Positions 9,097 through 18,977 are shown, counted from the first letter of the stretch. The stretch is DNA of 64,000 bases from Enterovibrio norvegicus FF-33 (GCF_000286835.2 NZ_AJYD02000038.1:1532185-1596184); one strand, 5' to 3'. The notes: generated by a model not told the origin, from the sequence alone. Made by a program: numbers and translations.

Positions 9097-9764
9097 TATT
9101 GCACTTTCATCCTATATCCCACACCGCGAAGTGTTTCGATATCAATTTCAGGTAGCTTTTGGCGAAGCTGAAGGACATGAGTGTCTACCGTACGCGTCGT
9201 CGGGTAGTGGTTGTAGCCCCACACTTGATCCAACAGTTCGTCACGCGTAAATACACGTCCCGCATTTCTCGCTAGAAACGCCAAAAGGTCGAATTCCGTT
9301 CGTGTCAAAATCACTTCGTTATTTGAACAAATCACACCACGTGTTGACAGGTTGATACGCAGTTTACCCACGACGATATCGTCGGAATCAACATCGTCTT
9401 CTGATGCAGGTTTACGTAAATGCACGCGAATACGTGCCAATAACTCAGCCTCTGCAAATGGCTTTGTCATATAATCAGTCGCGCCGGAGTCAAGTCCTCC
9501 CACTCTGTCCCGCACTGACACCATTGCGGTTAACATGATCACAGGGACTTCTTTAATTTTTCGCCAATCCGGCAACCAATCCATTGAATCGCCTTCCGGC
9601 AATTGACGGTCCAAGACGACCAAATCAGCATCCACCCACAATGCTTCTACTTTGCTTGCACAATCTGCGTACAAACATGTATATCCGTTTTGCTCAAGAC
9701 TGGCCAATAGGCCATCTGCTAGGTTTGCGTCATCCTCAACGAGCAACAGAGTCGTTTGGGTCAC
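9096..9764 (-). CDS. vxrB: OmpR-family response regulator VxrB (WigR)
   Basis: A DNA-binding response regulator paired with VxrA. The receiver domain (residues 1-115) has the acidic pair ED(D) at 10-12, the phospho-acceptor Asp52 in VVLDRQLPEGD, and Lys in MTKPF. The C-terminal winged helix carries TRTEFDLLAFLARNAGRVFTRDELLDQVWG and ends in RGVGYRM, as usual. In V. cholerae VxrAB (WigKR) responds to cell-wall damage and affects type VI secretion and biofilm; that is knowledge of the homologue. It overlaps the vxrA 3' end by 29 bases and the DUF2861 start by one base, so these form an operon. Confidence 0.88.
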   Translation of the reverse strand: MTQTTLLLVEDDANLADGLLASLEQNGYTCLYADCASKVEALWVDADLVVLDRQLPEGDSMDWLPDWRKIKEVPVIMLTAMVSVRDRVGGLDSGATDYMTKPFAEAELLARIRVHLRKPASEDDVDSDDIVVGKLRINLSTRGVICSNNEVILTRTEFDLLAFLARNAGRVFTRDELLDQVWGYNHYPTTRTVDTHVLQLRQKLPEIDIETLRGVGYRMKVQ

Positions 9765-11175
9765 AAGGTATCTCCAAAATAAACGTCGTTGGAGGGCCGA
9801 TAAGTATTAATTGGCCCCCCATCCTTTCAATCATCGATTCAACAATTGTCAGTCCAAGCCCTAGGCCTTTCTCACTGACAAAAGGTTTACGTATTGTTTT
9901 CCAATCCTTCGCGGTTAACTGTCCCTGATCCTGTACTTGAATCTTCAGTAAACCATGACTGATTTCGGCATTCACCTTAACGGGTGCGATACCATATTTC
10001 TTTGCGTTGCTTATAAGGTTGTCTAGCGATGTCGTCAACCAATAAATGTTAACTGCAACACACCCATCTTCTTTGACAGCCAATTCAACATCACGTTCTT
10101 CACAAATGTAACCCAGCCACTCAGAAAGCGAAGGGATATCCTCTCGGACAAGCTGTTGCTGATTCGATTGCAAATAATCTTTGCTCGCTTCTGCCAATTG
10201 CTTGAGACGCATTGAGTCTTCACACAAACGCCGAAATTCATCATAAAGCGCTTCGGGGAGGCTATCGAACTTACGCCTGAAGCCTTCAACCGTCATAGAC
10301 AGACTCGCAATCGGAGTGCGAAGTTCATGCGTCAAAATTTGCAGTACTAGCATGCGTTCTTGCATCAAGCGTCTTTTGACTGTCCAACGGTTGAATACCC
10401 AACCGGCTATCCACAAAAGGTTTATCACTGCCAATATGACAACAAGATTCGACCAATATGAGGGGGCTTGTTCTTGGTTCCAACAGACATTGCCTATACG
10501 AGACAAACAATACGCGTCGTTATCCGTTGGGGATGCTAACAAATCGCGTTTTTCAAGCAACGGAAGCCATACATCGATACCATAAATTTTGTATTGGCTG
10601 CCTTCGCGTAGCCATAGCTCTTCACCAGACAGGATTGATTCGGCCCCATCATTTAGCGCACTCACGCCGTTTTCAGGCATCCGTTGCAGACGCCCTAACA
10701 AAGTATCAGGCGGCGCAAGTAGGCGCTCTTTTATGTGAAAGAAGCGAAGAAGCTCATCTCTGCGTTCGGGGAATTTCTCGACGTACTTCGCCGCATAACT
10801 TCCCCCACCAGGGTGAATAAGATTCGATCGTGAAAACCAAACAGGTGGCAAGCGAGTGTTAAAACACAGCGCACGCGTGAAAACCAAAGGATCCGTAACC
10901 AATGGGCTAACAGGCCACGCGCCTTTGCATTTCTCAGAGGCTTGATAAAGTCGTTTCAAATCTTTCAGGGGGTAGTTTACGGACTGAGGCAATAAGCTGC
11001 CCGCTACCAATAGCGGCTTGGGATATTCGCTATGAACAGCATTCAATGTATACGCTGCCGCAGGTCGCTCTAATAAGAGTGATGACCTGAAAGCACCGAG
11101 TTGCTCAGGGAAAGATCCGTTGGCCAGTATATAAGGGCTGACAAAAGACAACATGATAAGTAGGAACGTACGCAT
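9736..11175 (-). CDS. vxrA: DUF3404-type sensor histidine kinase VxrA (WigK)
   Basis: The first gene of the operon. It has a signal peptide, then a roughly 215-residue periplasmic domain of the DUF3404 type, one membrane segment at about 242-262, and the kinase core. His283 in ILTHELRTP is the phosphorylation site, NLISNAKKYG is the N box, DQGQ a reduced G1 box and GLGLGLTIVE the G2 box. The unusual sensor domain is the hallmark of VxrA in Vibrio, which supports the name. The stop overlaps vxrB. The locus is directly downstream of pntAB on the same strand, but the terminator at 11262-11288 and a gap separate them. Confidence 0.88.
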   Translation of the reverse strand: MRTFLLIMLSFVSPYILANGSFPEQLGAFRSSLLLERPAAAYTLNAVHSEYPKPLLVAGSLLPQSVNYPLKDLKRLYQASEKCKGAWPVSPLVTDPLVFTRALCFNTRLPPVWFSRSNLIHPGGGSYAAKYVEKFPERRDELLRFFHIKERLLAPPDTLLGRLQRMPENGVSALNDGAESILSGEELWLREGSQYKIYGIDVWLPLLEKRDLLASPTDNDAYCLSRIGNVCWNQEQAPSYWSNLVVILAVINLLWIAGWVFNRWTVKRRLMQERMLVLQILTHELRTPIASLSMTVEGFRRKFDSLPEALYDEFRRLCEDSMRLKQLAEASKDYLQSNQQQLVREDIPSLSEWLGYICEERDVELAVKEDGCVAVNIYWLTTSLDNLISNAKKYGIAPVKVNAEISHGLLKIQVQDQGQLTAKDWKTIRKPFVSEKGLGLGLTIVESMIERMGGQLILIGPPTTFILEIPCDPNDSVAR

Positions 11176-11261
11176 TCGAAGAGAGTAGCATCAAAATATT
11201 ACCAATTGTCAGTACTTTGTCAGAGTGAACGCTGCAAATAAACCTGTTGGCTACTCCTCAT

Positions 11262-11288
11262 ACAAAAAAGGCCAGCTTTCGCTGGCCT
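11262..11288 (-). terminator. Rho-independent terminator of pntAB
   Basis: AGGCCAGC (11269-11276) pairs with GCTGGCCT (11281-11288) around TTTC. On the minus strand it is followed by a T-run, just after the pntB stop. Confidence 0.85.
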
Positions 11289-11320
11289 TCCTATAACGCT
11301 ACTACGGCTAGAGCGCGAGA

Positions 11321-12706
11321 TTAAAGTGCTTTCGCAATCGCTTCTACGCTTTCTTTCGCATCACCAAACAGCATTGCAGTGTTCTCTTTGAAGAACAGTG
11401 GGTTTTGAACACCCGCATAACCCGTATTCATTGAGCGCTTAAACACGATAACATTCTTCGCATTCCACACTTCAAGAACCGGCATACCCGCAATTGGACT
11501 GTTAGGATCTTCCATTGCTGCTGGGTTAACAGTGTCATTCGCGCCGATAACTAGAACCGTGTCCGTCTGTGGGAAATCATCATTGATTTCATCCATTTCA
11601 AGCACGATATCATATGGCACTTTAGCTTCAGCAAGCAAAACGTTCATGTGGCCTGGCAAACGACCCGCTACAGGGTGAATACCAAAGCGAACATTGATAC
11701 CTTTCGCACGAAGTTTTTCAGTAATGTCCTGAACAGGATACTGCGCCTGAGCTACCGCCATGCCGTATCCTGGCGTGATGATAACCGAGCGAGAATCTTT
11801 CAGCATTTCTGCTACTTCTTCTGCTGACGTTTCACGATGCTCACCATACTCAACATCACTTGCTACAGAAACTTCCTGACCGAAACCACCGGCGATAACG
11901 CTGATAAAAGATCGGTTCATTGCTTTACACATGATGTAAGAAAGAATCGCACCAGACGAGCCTACCAGCGCACCGGTCACAATCAACAGGTCGTTTGCCA
12001 GCATGAAGCCCGCTGCCGCTGCTGCCCAACCTGAATACGAGTTCAGCATTGAAACCACAACCGGCATGTCCGCACCACCAATCGATGCGACCAAGTGGTA
12101 ACCGAACGCGAATGCAATCAACGTCATTATGATCAGCGCAAACACACTGCCATCAGCTTTCACGAAGTAAGCCATCAACAATGCAGATGCCACGATCGCT
12201 GCCAAGTTAAGCTTGTGCTTATGTGGCAGATTCAGCGCTGATGAAGAAATGATGCCGCGAAGCTTTCCAAAGGCAACGATAGAACCAGTAAAGGTTACCG
12301 CACCAATGAACACACCCAAGAACACTTCCACCATGTGGATAACGTGCTCAGTGTGCGCAAATTCGCCGCTGTATTCTGGTGGCGCGAGAAAGCTGTTAAA
12401 ACCGACCAATACCGCAGCCATACCCACAAAGCTGTGAAGTACGGCAACCAGTTCTGGCATTTCAGTCATTTCAACTTTCTTGGCGTAATAAATACCGATC
12501 GCGCCACCGATGATCATTGCAAGAATGATCCAAGTGATACCTTGAGAGTACGGGCCGAAGATGGTTGCAATCAATGCAATCGCCATACCCGCCATACCGT
12601 AATAGTTACCGGCTCTCGCTGACTCTTGCTTTGATAACCCAGCCAAACTCAGGATAAAAAATAGTGCAGCAACAATATATGCCGCTTGTGCTAGTCCTGC
12701 AGACAT
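11321..12706 (-). CDS. pntB: NAD(P) transhydrogenase subunit beta
   Basis: The NADP(H)-binding subunit of the proton-translocating transhydrogenase in the inner membrane, which uses the proton gradient to drive NADPH formation from NADH. The N-terminal 260 residues are a set of membrane helices. The C-terminal domain III has the NADP-binding [16 protein letters not shown] block and [27 protein letters not shown]. The length of 461 matches E. coli PntB (462). The start has AGGAG nine bases upstream and lies 15 bases after pntA, so the two are co-transcribed. Confidence 0.96.
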   Translation of the reverse strand: MSAGLAQAAYIVAALFFILSLAGLSKQESARAGNYYGMAGMAIALIATIFGPYSQGITWIILAMIIGGAIGIYYAKKVEMTEMPELVAVLHSFVGMAAVLVGFNSFLAPPEYSGEFAHTEHVIHMVEVFLGVFIGAVTFTGSIVAFGKLRGIISSSALNLPHKHKLNLAAIVASALLMAYFVKADGSVFALIIMTLIAFAFGYHLVASIGGADMPVVVSMLNSYSGWAAAAAGFMLANDLLIVTGALVGSSGAILSYIMCKAMNRSFISVIAGGFGQEVSVASDVEYGEHRETSAEEVAEMLKDSRSVIITPGYGMAVAQAQYPVQDITEKLRAKGINVRFGIHPVAGRLPGHMNVLLAEAKVPYDIVLEMDEINDDFPQTDTVLVIGANDTVNPAAMEDPNSPIAGMPVLEVWNAKNVIVFKRSMNTGYAGVQNPLFFKENTAMLFGDAKESVEAIAKAL

Positions 12707-12721
12707 TCCTTGCTACTCCTA

Positions 12722-14275
12722 CTAATCTTTACGGAACATTTCAAGCATGCGCTTGGTAACGGTGAAACCGCCAAAAATGTTAATGCTTGCAATAAGAACC
12801 GCAATGAATGCGAGGAAGGAAACCACACCATTACCTTGTCCAATTTGCAACAAAGCACCGACAACGATAATGCCTGAAATTGCATTCGTGACTGACATTA
12901 GCGGCGTATGCAGCGCATGGGTGACGTTCCAGACCACGTAGTAGCCAACAACACATGCCAAAACAAATACCGTGAAGTGGGATAAGAAGGCGGGTGGAGC
13001 GACTGACGCAACCCAACCAAATGCCGCCAAAGCAACAGCCAGACCCGCCAATTTCTTCTTAGGCGAAACAGGCTCATTGACTTTCTTCTTAGCAACTGGC
13101 TGAACGTCAACTTTCGCTTGTGGTTGTGCTGACACTTGAATGGGTGGCGCAGGCCATGTGATTTCGCCTTCTTTCACCACGGTAACACCGCGAAGAACAA
13201 CATCGTCGAAATCAATGTTGATGTTGCCATCTTTCTCTTTGCAAAGAAGCTTCATCAAGTTAACAAGGTTAGTACCGTATAGCTGTGAAGACTGAGTTGG
13301 CAGACGGCTTACCATATCGGTATAACCGATAACTTTCACGCCATTTTCAGTAAGAACAACTTTATCCGCTTCAGTGTATTCACAGTTACCGCCGTTTGCC
13401 GCAGCCAGATCGACGATAACGCTACCCGCACTCATCGAATCAACCATTTCTTTGGTGATTAGCTTCGGCGCTGGACGGCCTGGGATAAGCGCTGTCGTGA
13501 TAATGATATCAACGTCTTTCGCTTGCTCAGCATAAAGTTCAGCGGCTTTACGATTGAAGTCATCTGACATTTCTTTCGCGTAACCGTCACCACTGCCCGC
13601 TTGTTCTTCGAACGCAACTTCGAGGAACTGCGCACCCATACTTTCGACTTGCTCTTTTACTTCAGGGCGAACGTCAAACGCACGAACAATAGCGCCAAGG
13701 CTACCCGCTGCGCCGATAGCAGCAAGACCAGCGACACCAGCACCCGCGACAAAGACTTTCGCAGGGGGAACTTTACCTGCAGCAGTAATTTGACCGGTAA
13801 AGAAACGACCGAACTCGTGAGCAGCTTCAACCACGGAACGATAGCCCGCAATATTAGCCATAGAACTCAACGCATCCAGAGCTTGCGCACGCGAAATACG
13901 CGGCACTGCATCCATGGCCAGTACGTTGATTTTCTGAGAGGTGAGTTGCTGCATCAATTCTTCGTTCTGGGCTGGCCAGATGAAGCTCACAAGGGTTGCC
14001 CCCTCTTTGATACGCGCAATTTCGTCAACGCCAGTCTCTGCATTTTTCACAGGTGCGTTAACTTTAAAGATAATATCTGACTGCCATACGGAATCGGCAT
14101 CAGCTACTTTTGCTCCAGCCTGCTCGAAAGCAGTGTTATCAAAGCTAGCGAGTAGTCCAGCATTGCTTTCAACAACAACCTCGAAGCCCATTTTAATGAG
14201 CTGCTCTACCGTTTTAGGTGTGGCAGCCACTCGCGTTTCATGCGCAAGTATTTCTTTTGGAACACCAATTTGCAT
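12722..14275 (-). CDS. pntA: NAD(P) transhydrogenase subunit alpha
   Basis: The NAD(H)-binding subunit plus part of the membrane domain. The N-terminus MQIGVPKEI...HETRVAATP is the alanine dehydrogenase/PNT N-terminal domain. The NAD Rossmann block is [28 protein letters not shown], and [15 protein letters not shown] follows. After a basic and Pro-rich linker near residue 390-410, four membrane helices complete the single-chain form, as in E. coli (510 residues; here 517). It is the first gene of the pntAB operon, and an operator-like palindrome lies 167 bases upstream of its start. Confidence 0.96.
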   Translation of the reverse strand: MQIGVPKEILAHETRVAATPKTVEQLIKMGFEVVVESNAGLLASFDNTAFEQAGAKVADADSVWQSDIIFKVNAPVKNAETGVDEIARIKEGATLVSFIWPAQNEELMQQLTSQKINVLAMDAVPRISRAQALDALSSMANIAGYRSVVEAAHEFGRFFTGQITAAGKVPPAKVFVAGAGVAGLAAIGAAGSLGAIVRAFDVRPEVKEQVESMGAQFLEVAFEEQAGSGDGYAKEMSDDFNRKAAELYAEQAKDVDIIITTALIPGRPAPKLITKEMVDSMSAGSVIVDLAAANGGNCEYTEADKVVLTENGVKVIGYTDMVSRLPTQSSQLYGTNLVNLMKLLCKEKDGNINIDFDDVVLRGVTVVKEGEITWPAPPIQVSAQPQAKVDVQPVAKKKVNEPVSPKKKLAGLAVALAAFGWVASVAPPAFLSHFTVFVLACVVGYYVVWNVTHALHTPLMSVTNAISGIIVVGALLQIGQGNGVVSFLAFIAVLIASINIFGGFTVTKRMLEMFRKD

Positions 14276-14597
14276 AGTTAGTCCCTGACTATTGGCAGTG
14301 TAAGTTATCTGTTTGTAACGAACTGAAAAGGCTTAATCAAGCATTTTTGTAGTAAAAACACCAAAATAATCAATAAACCATCTAAAAACGATCAAATCTT
14401 AAAGAATTTTGGTGATAAAATAACGCCATTTGTTTGTGGACGGAGGTCATACCTCCCAAATTACACTATTGTTAAACTACTGATTAAATGCTGATTTAAG
14501 CAATAATCAAATCAAACCCGCTACCCATTCAATATCCATTCGAAGCCTTGGCGTACATTTGACCGGAAACACAGATATTTGCGTTGATCTTGGTCAT
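14276..14597. promoter_or_regulatory. pntA upstream region
   Basis: This AT-rich interval of about 320 bases holds the presumed pntAB promoter and the palindrome described separately at 14442-14456. It also takes the 3' end of the HlyU-like gene, for which I see no convincing terminator. Nothing else is recognisable. Confidence 0.45.
14442..14456. promoter_or_regulatory. Perfect 15-bp operator-like palindrome, copy 2
   Basis: GGAGGTCATACCTCC, identical over 15 bases (16 with the next C) to the copy at 2828-2842. It lies in the pntA upstream region. Two identical long dyads in separate promoter regions 11.6 kb apart imply a shared regulator. Confidence 0.6.
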
Positions 14598-14873
14598 TTA
14601 GCTAAACATTCTTTCGCCCATTTGATCGATAAATAAATGAGACTTTTTGAGCATAAGTTCTGCTGCACCAGCCTCACTTGGCAACAGATCAGAACGTATG
14701 AAGGAATGCGTTTGGACTTCACCATCAATCTCTTTGCAAATGCGCCCACTAATCCGAAATTGACCACCTTCAGATTTGGGTTCTGGGTAAATGAGAAAAC
14801 CCTTATATTCGGTTGGTTCAGCCTGTTTGCTAGGCTTATCTTTATCGCCAAATAACCAGTTAAACAATCCCAC
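14598..14873 (-). CDS. HlyU-family (PF10115-type) protein
   Basis: A 91-residue protein. The pattern EYKGFLIYPEPKSEGGQFRISGRI...THSFIRSDLLPS...AAELMLKKSHLFIDQMGERMF is that of the short HlyU-annotated family, which is distinct from the ArsR-type HlyU regulator of V. vulnificus haemolysin. Its biochemical role is not known to me, and the 'transcriptional activator' label of the family should be taken with caution. The start is a GTG with GAGG about 11 bases upstream. A longer frame overlapping it on the same strand is a shadow. Confidence 0.78.
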   Translation of the reverse strand: MGLFNWLFGDKDKPSKQAEPTEYKGFLIYPEPKSEGGQFRISGRICKEIDGEVQTHSFIRSDLLPSEAGAAELMLKKSHLFIDQMGERMFS

Positions 14874-15238
14874 GCAATGTCACCCTCTTCGGTTCTCCAA
14901 AATACTGAATAAACATACTGACGAACTGCATCAGCCTTGTCTATAGTCGTACCCGAACAACACACGGTAAACATAACGAAAAAAGGAGAGGATAGTGATA
15001 AACAATAACTTGTGGGGTATATAAGAAATTTAATGGCGATGACGCTGTTTCAAAGAATGGCATATACCCAAACCACCTCAAGCTCCTTGTTCTGCGAGAT
15101 TTTGTTTAGGTTCTGGATCTAAGCAGGGGGAGATAATACGACTGTAGATTGGAAGGAAAAAGAGATAAGGGAAAAACAAAAAACGCCGGTTCGTCACCAG
15201 CGCCTTGTCGTATTCTTTTCAAGTTGTCGTGAAAAAAT
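14874..15238. other. Gene-poor interval between the HlyU-like and DUF1127 genes
   Basis: No good gene was found in these 365 bases. The stretch CATATACCCAAACCACCTCAAGC near 15060 resembles a short dispersed sequence I associate with Vibrionaceae genomes, and a related TATACCCACTTAACGTGAGC occurs near 51050. The last 30 bases are the terminator of the DUF1127 gene. The rest should hold the promoter of the HlyU-like gene. Confidence 0.4.
15172..15202 (-). terminator. Rho-independent terminator of the DUF1127 gene
   Basis: On the minus strand CGCTGGT pairs with ACCGGCG (15184-15202, one G-T pair) around GACGA and is followed by a T-rich tract. Confidence 0.7.
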
Positions 15239-15430
15239 TTAGCGGATCAGCCCGATATCGCGCTTGATGTGTTCTGGCAAATCATGAGTAGAATGAAATG
15301 TGTTGCTCACATCTTTCTTGCGCAGTACGTCCATTACATGGGCAATCAATCCTTTGAAAGAAACCGCATAGTTTTTTTGCACTTTTTCAACAGAAGTCAT
15401 GGCTGGGCCAAGGTTTACTACCTGTGTCAT
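15239..15430 (-). CDS. Small DUF1127-type protein
   Basis: A 63-residue protein whose C-terminal LPEHIKRDIGLIR matches the DUF1127 signature (a L-P-x-H-x-x-x-DIG block). Small DUF1127 proteins are RNA-binding or regulatory in some alphaproteobacteria; nothing is known for this one. The ATG at 15430 has GAGG five bases upstream and a terminator follows, so the gene is credible despite its size. Confidence 0.75.
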   Translation of the reverse strand: MTQVVNLGPAMTSVEKVQKNYAVSFKGLIAHVMDVLRKKDVSNTFHSTHDLPEHIKRDIGLIR

Positions 15431-15688
15431 ATTTGCCTCACTATGTGATTGTCTTTACAGCACAAATTCTAATCGTATTCCCATCGTTTATGAAATGACT
15501 TTAATTCCTCAATTGGATTAGTTTTTCTAATGTTGCGTTTGATCTATGTGTGTTTTTATTGCTAAAAAATCGGGATTTTTAATAACCCTACAATTGATCA
15601 CCAAAAAAACACGCATTATTAAATTTAATTTATCATCTCATTTTCACTCTGTTAACATCCTTCTTTAACAATAAACTCCGAGACTTCT

Positions 15689-16630
15689 TTGTTAGCATTT
15701 CTTAGTCAACATTCATCAGTACTTCTTATTGCCGCCGCACTATTAGGTTTTACCTTTCCTAACTTGTCAGCTGCCAGCATCCCTTACCTGCCGTATATAT
15801 TGTTTGCATTAATGCTTTTTACCCTCATTGGCATTAATCAACGCGCGTTGGTTCAAGCTCTCTTTAATCGCTCGGCATGGATTTATGCCCTCGTCCATGG
15901 CGGCGTCACTACCCTCGTCGTTTCAAGTATTGCATTGCTGTTTGGTGCTAGCACTGAATTACTGATGGCAGCGACTGCCGTCTGTGCCACCGGAAGTCTG
16001 TTTGCCACGCCTGCCATCGTAAGATCTGTTGGCTTTGATCCATTGGCGGCAATGGCATTCACCCTATCCAGTACTTTGATGATGCCAGTCATCTTGTACA
16101 TCAACCTTGCTGTGTTTAGTGGCGATGAATTCTCACTCGATTTACAAAGTTATTGCTTAAGGCTGGCCGTGTTCATCATCGGTCCAATGGTGATTTCTTA
16201 TCTCATTCACCAATATGTTCCTCAAAAACACCTCTCTCGCATCCACGGTAAGCTTGCACAGTTCACTATCTTACTTGTCTTCAGCTTCCCGTTTGGTTTA
16301 ACAGGTCAATACCGTACGCTGTGGAACGACGACAGATCTTTTGCTATCACCATGTTCTTTATGGCTTTTGCAATATGCATTTTATTCTTCATCATTGGGT
16401 TGGCGCTGTATTGGCGAAAAGGGCGAGAAGCCGCATATGTCGCCGCGATTACATCAGGCAATAGAAATGTGCTACTGACCTATTCAGTGGCCGGGGCATT
16501 TCTAGGCCCACTGTATTTGCCATTGGTAGGCGCATTGCAATTCCCAATATTTTTACAACCTATTGTGGTGAGGTATTTATTGAGAAGAGGAGACAGAAAA
16601 GCACAAAAAGAGGGATTGAATAGACGATAA
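15689..16630 (+). CDS. Bile acid:sodium symporter (BASS)-like membrane transporter
   Basis: An inner-membrane protein with about ten hydrophobic segments along 313 residues. The block ATAVCATGSLFATPAIVRSVGFDP resembles the conserved half-repeat of the BASS/SBF superfamily, where the broken helices bind Na+ and substrate; a second loose copy is near AAITSGNRNVLLTYSVAG. The substrate cannot be read from the sequence. The open frame starts at a TTG with no clear ribosome-binding site, so the true start is uncertain. It is monocistronic. Confidence 0.7.
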   Translation: MLAFLSQHSSVLLIAAALLGFTFPNLSAASIPYLPYILFALMLFTLIGINQRALVQALFNRSAWIYALVHGGVTTLVVSSIALLFGASTELLMAATAVCATGSLFATPAIVRSVGFDPLAAMAFTLSSTLMMPVILYINLAVFSGDEFSLDLQSYCLRLAVFIIGPMVISYLIHQYVPQKHLSRIHGKLAQFTILLVFSFPFGLTGQYRTLWNDDRSFAITMFFMAFAICILFFIIGLALYWRKGREAAYVAAITSGNRNVLLTYSVAGAFLGPLYLPLVGALQFPIFLQPIVVRYLLRRGDRKAQKEGLNRR

Positions 16631-16658
16631 AAAGAAGAATACGAGAAATAAGGAACAC

Positions 16659-16688
16659 CAACACAACGACCGTGTTGTCAGTTTTTTA
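16659..16688 (+). terminator. Probable terminator of the BASS-like gene
   Basis: CAACAC (16659-16664) pairs with GTGTTG (16672-16677), followed within a few bases by six Ts. Confidence 0.55.
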
Positions 16689-16762
16689 TATTTAATAACA
16701 GAGTGCTAGCCTGATGGGCCCTTTATCAGACTATTGGACAGTTGTCCGTCAGCTATTTGTTA

Positions 16763-16861
16763 TCAGCCTCCTGCGCCTGGCACGAAGTAAACCAGTGATA
16801 ACCATGCCGCCACCCAGAAGGTGATTAAACCGAAATCTAACCAGTCGCGTTTTTCTACCAT
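16763..16861 (-). CDS. Small membrane protein, 32 residues
   Basis: This short gene reads MVEKRDWLDFGLITFWVAAW and continues through LSLVYFVPGAGG. It begins with a charged cytoplasmic end (EKRDW) and then one hydrophobic helix of about 20 residues, ending in a Gly-rich tail. The ATG at 16861 has AGGGGA eight bases upstream, an excellent ribosome-binding site. I do not recognise a family. It is likely to be an inner-membrane microprotein, but translation is inferred only. Confidence 0.6.
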   Translation of the reverse strand: MVEKRDWLDFGLITFWVAAWLSLVYFVPGAGG

Positions 16862-17027
16862 GATTTATTCCCCTATCGCTGCATCACTTACTTTATCGAC
16901 GCTGAATCCGACTTCTTGAGACTTTTTCGGATATACCTAATTCATAGACGGCAAAACATCGCCATGTTTCCAACAGCTTGCAAGTTTTGGGCACAAATGT
17001 GATGCAGCACGAGAAATAGTTAACATA

Positions 17028-17059
17028 ATGAAAAATAGCGACATTTATAGTCGCTATTT
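17028..17059 (-). terminator. Rho-independent terminator of the 5'-nucleotidase gene
   Basis: AAATAGCGAC (17033-17042) and GTCGCTATTT (17050-17059) form a perfect 10-bp stem; on the minus strand Ts follow. Confidence 0.8.
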
Positions 17060-17094
17060 CAATGAGTTAAAACATAGTTTCATCGAAGGGGAAA

Positions 17095-18852
17095 TCAGTC
17101 AATGCCATCTGATTTACACTCAGGGCAAGGGACATAATTTGCCAACACCATTGAAGTTGCTGACAACGTTTCCTTGGTTCGCGCAAATTCAATGAAGCTT
17201 TCAGAAAGCGTGACGTCAATGGAGCGTGGTGGCTCTTTGAGATGCTTAAGGGAGTCATATCCCTCTTTGCCTTGAGAGGTATAGGCGGAAGAAACGGCGG
17301 TATAGGTGCTATCGCGTTCAATATTCAACCATTCGCCGTCAAGACGTTGGTACTGAAGCGTTGTAATGCGCTCACCTTTGGGCATTTCACATTGATAGAT
17401 GTATTTCAGCCCTGCGGTATAAGGAAAACTGCCGTCACCCGTCCCTTCAGTGCCATTGTTGATTGCATTGTCAATGGCACCTTCAAGCGCTTGCATGACC
17501 TGCAGCCCTGTTGGTTTGTACAACATTAGATCAATGGCAAAAGGCAAAAGTCGGCCTGCAATTTCAGCGGCAGTGAGTTTCCCCTGCTCAAGACTGACGC
17601 GAACACCTCCCGCATTGTGAATCGCAAAGTCCACCAGATGGCCACGTTGACGAGCGGCAAAGAGCAAACCTTCGCAAACGAGCGGTGCAATTTCACTGCC
17701 GCCTTTTTCATCAGGCACGCGAAGGTGACGTAATCTTGCTGGCAATAGCGTGACAACGTCACTCTTCAGTTTTTCAACGGCTGGTTTATAACGCGCATTC
17801 AGCACCTGTTTTATGCTTTCATCGCCTCGGCAATGAAGCACATTAGGCTGCTGGGCTAAATATTCTTTCGCGGTCTTGAATGCCTCTTCGGGCAGACTTT
17901 GATCCCAAGAAGCATCCATCGCAAGGCTTCTGCCTAGCATAAGATAGTTGCTGCCGCTGTAGGCGCTGACTTTACCTTGCTCATCAAGCGTCACAATGAG
18001 TTTGCCCAATGCAAAAGAGTGACAACCCGCCTGCACCACCAGCGTGTCGTTGATCAATCGACCATACGGACCCATATCCCCTAAGCCAACGTTAGTAAAA
18101 TCGCCTTGCAACACATGGCTGTGTCCACCCACGATGACCGAAACACCTTCCACTTCTTCTGCCACTTTCAAATCTGGTTCGTAACCCAGATGACTGAGCA
18201 AGATAATGTGGTGAGTGCCGAACTCGCGTTTGATATAAGAGACAGTATTGATGATCGTCTGTTTGGCATTGACGAATGGTGTGTCGGCATCTGGCATCGC
18301 AATATCGGCCATTTTATCTAGCGCAACACTAAAGATAGCGACCGTCTGATCATCCATTTTTTTGAGCAATACATTCGCAATTTGTTTATCGGGATCATAC
18401 GGCAGTAATTGCTTCTTACCTTTAACGGGAAAGCGTTTGCGGTCTGATTCATTGCTGACATCCCAATTGCCAGCAAGTAATGGAAATTCTATTTGATCGA
18501 GAAATCGTGAAACTGCGCTATTGCCAAGATCAAGCTCATGATTCCCCAAAGCCATAGCATCAGGGTTAAGCAAATTGAGCATCGTTGCGTTCGCTTCGCC
18601 TTTGAACAGACTGTAATAAAGCGTGCCTTGAAAGCAATCCCCCGCATGAAGAAACAGGAAACCGTCTGTATCCGCTTGGGTTTCTTGTCTAAATGATTTA
18701 ACGACAGAGGATATACGAGCAAAGCCGCCTACATTGGCATAAATACGCTCATCAAGTCCTTGCACAGCCAATGACATTGGCGTTGGTTCGAAATGGGAGT
18801 GGGTATCGTTGATATGCGCGATGGCGAGCGTTATTGGCGTGACGGTAGGCAT
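17095..18852 (-). CDS. UshA-like 5'-nucleotidase / metallophosphatase
   Basis: A two-domain hydrolase of nucleoside 5'-phosphates, or possibly of cyclic nucleotides. The N-terminal metallophosphatase has HINDTHSH, GDCFQGT, GNHELD and GGHSHV, which bind two metals. The C-terminal 5'-nucleotidase domain (about residues 330-560) carries HNAGGVR and the PFAIDLMLYKPTG-type substrate block. Unlike UshA it has no signal peptide: the ATG at 18852 is preceded by AAGGA and followed at once by the first catalytic block. A cytosolic location is therefore likely. The end CPECKSDG has a Cys pair of unknown use. Confidence 0.85.
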   Translation of the reverse strand: MPTVTPITLAIAHINDTHSHFEPTPMSLAVQGLDERIYANVGGFARISSVVKSFRQETQADTDGFLFLHAGDCFQGTLYYSLFKGEANATMLNLLNPDAMALGNHELDLGNSAVSRFLDQIEFPLLAGNWDVSNESDRKRFPVKGKKQLLPYDPDKQIANVLLKKMDDQTVAIFSVALDKMADIAMPDADTPFVNAKQTIINTVSYIKREFGTHHIILLSHLGYEPDLKVAEEVEGVSVIVGGHSHVLQGDFTNVGLGDMGPYGRLINDTLVVQAGCHSFALGKLIVTLDEQGKVSAYSGSNYLMLGRSLAMDASWDQSLPEEAFKTAKEYLAQQPNVLHCRGDESIKQVLNARYKPAVEKLKSDVVTLLPARLRHLRVPDEKGGSEIAPLVCEGLLFAARQRGHLVDFAIHNAGGVRVSLEQGKLTAAEIAGRLLPFAIDLMLYKPTGLQVMQALEGAIDNAINNGTEGTGDGSFPYTAGLKYIYQCEMPKGERITTLQYQRLDGEWLNIERDSTYTAVSSAYTSQGKEGYDSLKHLKEPPRSIDVTLSESFIEFARTKETLSATSMVLANYVPCPECKSDGID

Positions 18853-18977
18853 GATTTCCTTTTACGCGTTTCACAAAAGCTGAGTGTATCAAACTCTAAG
18901 TCTAGTTCACACACATCACACTTTTGTTGCAAGAAAATCTAAGACTTCACTGAGGACAGAATAGCTCGTCGATTAGG

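Noticed and set aside
14594-14974. A 126-residue minus-strand frame over the HlyU-like gene
   Set aside because: It is in another frame over the well-supported HlyU-family gene at 14598-14873 and looks like no known protein.
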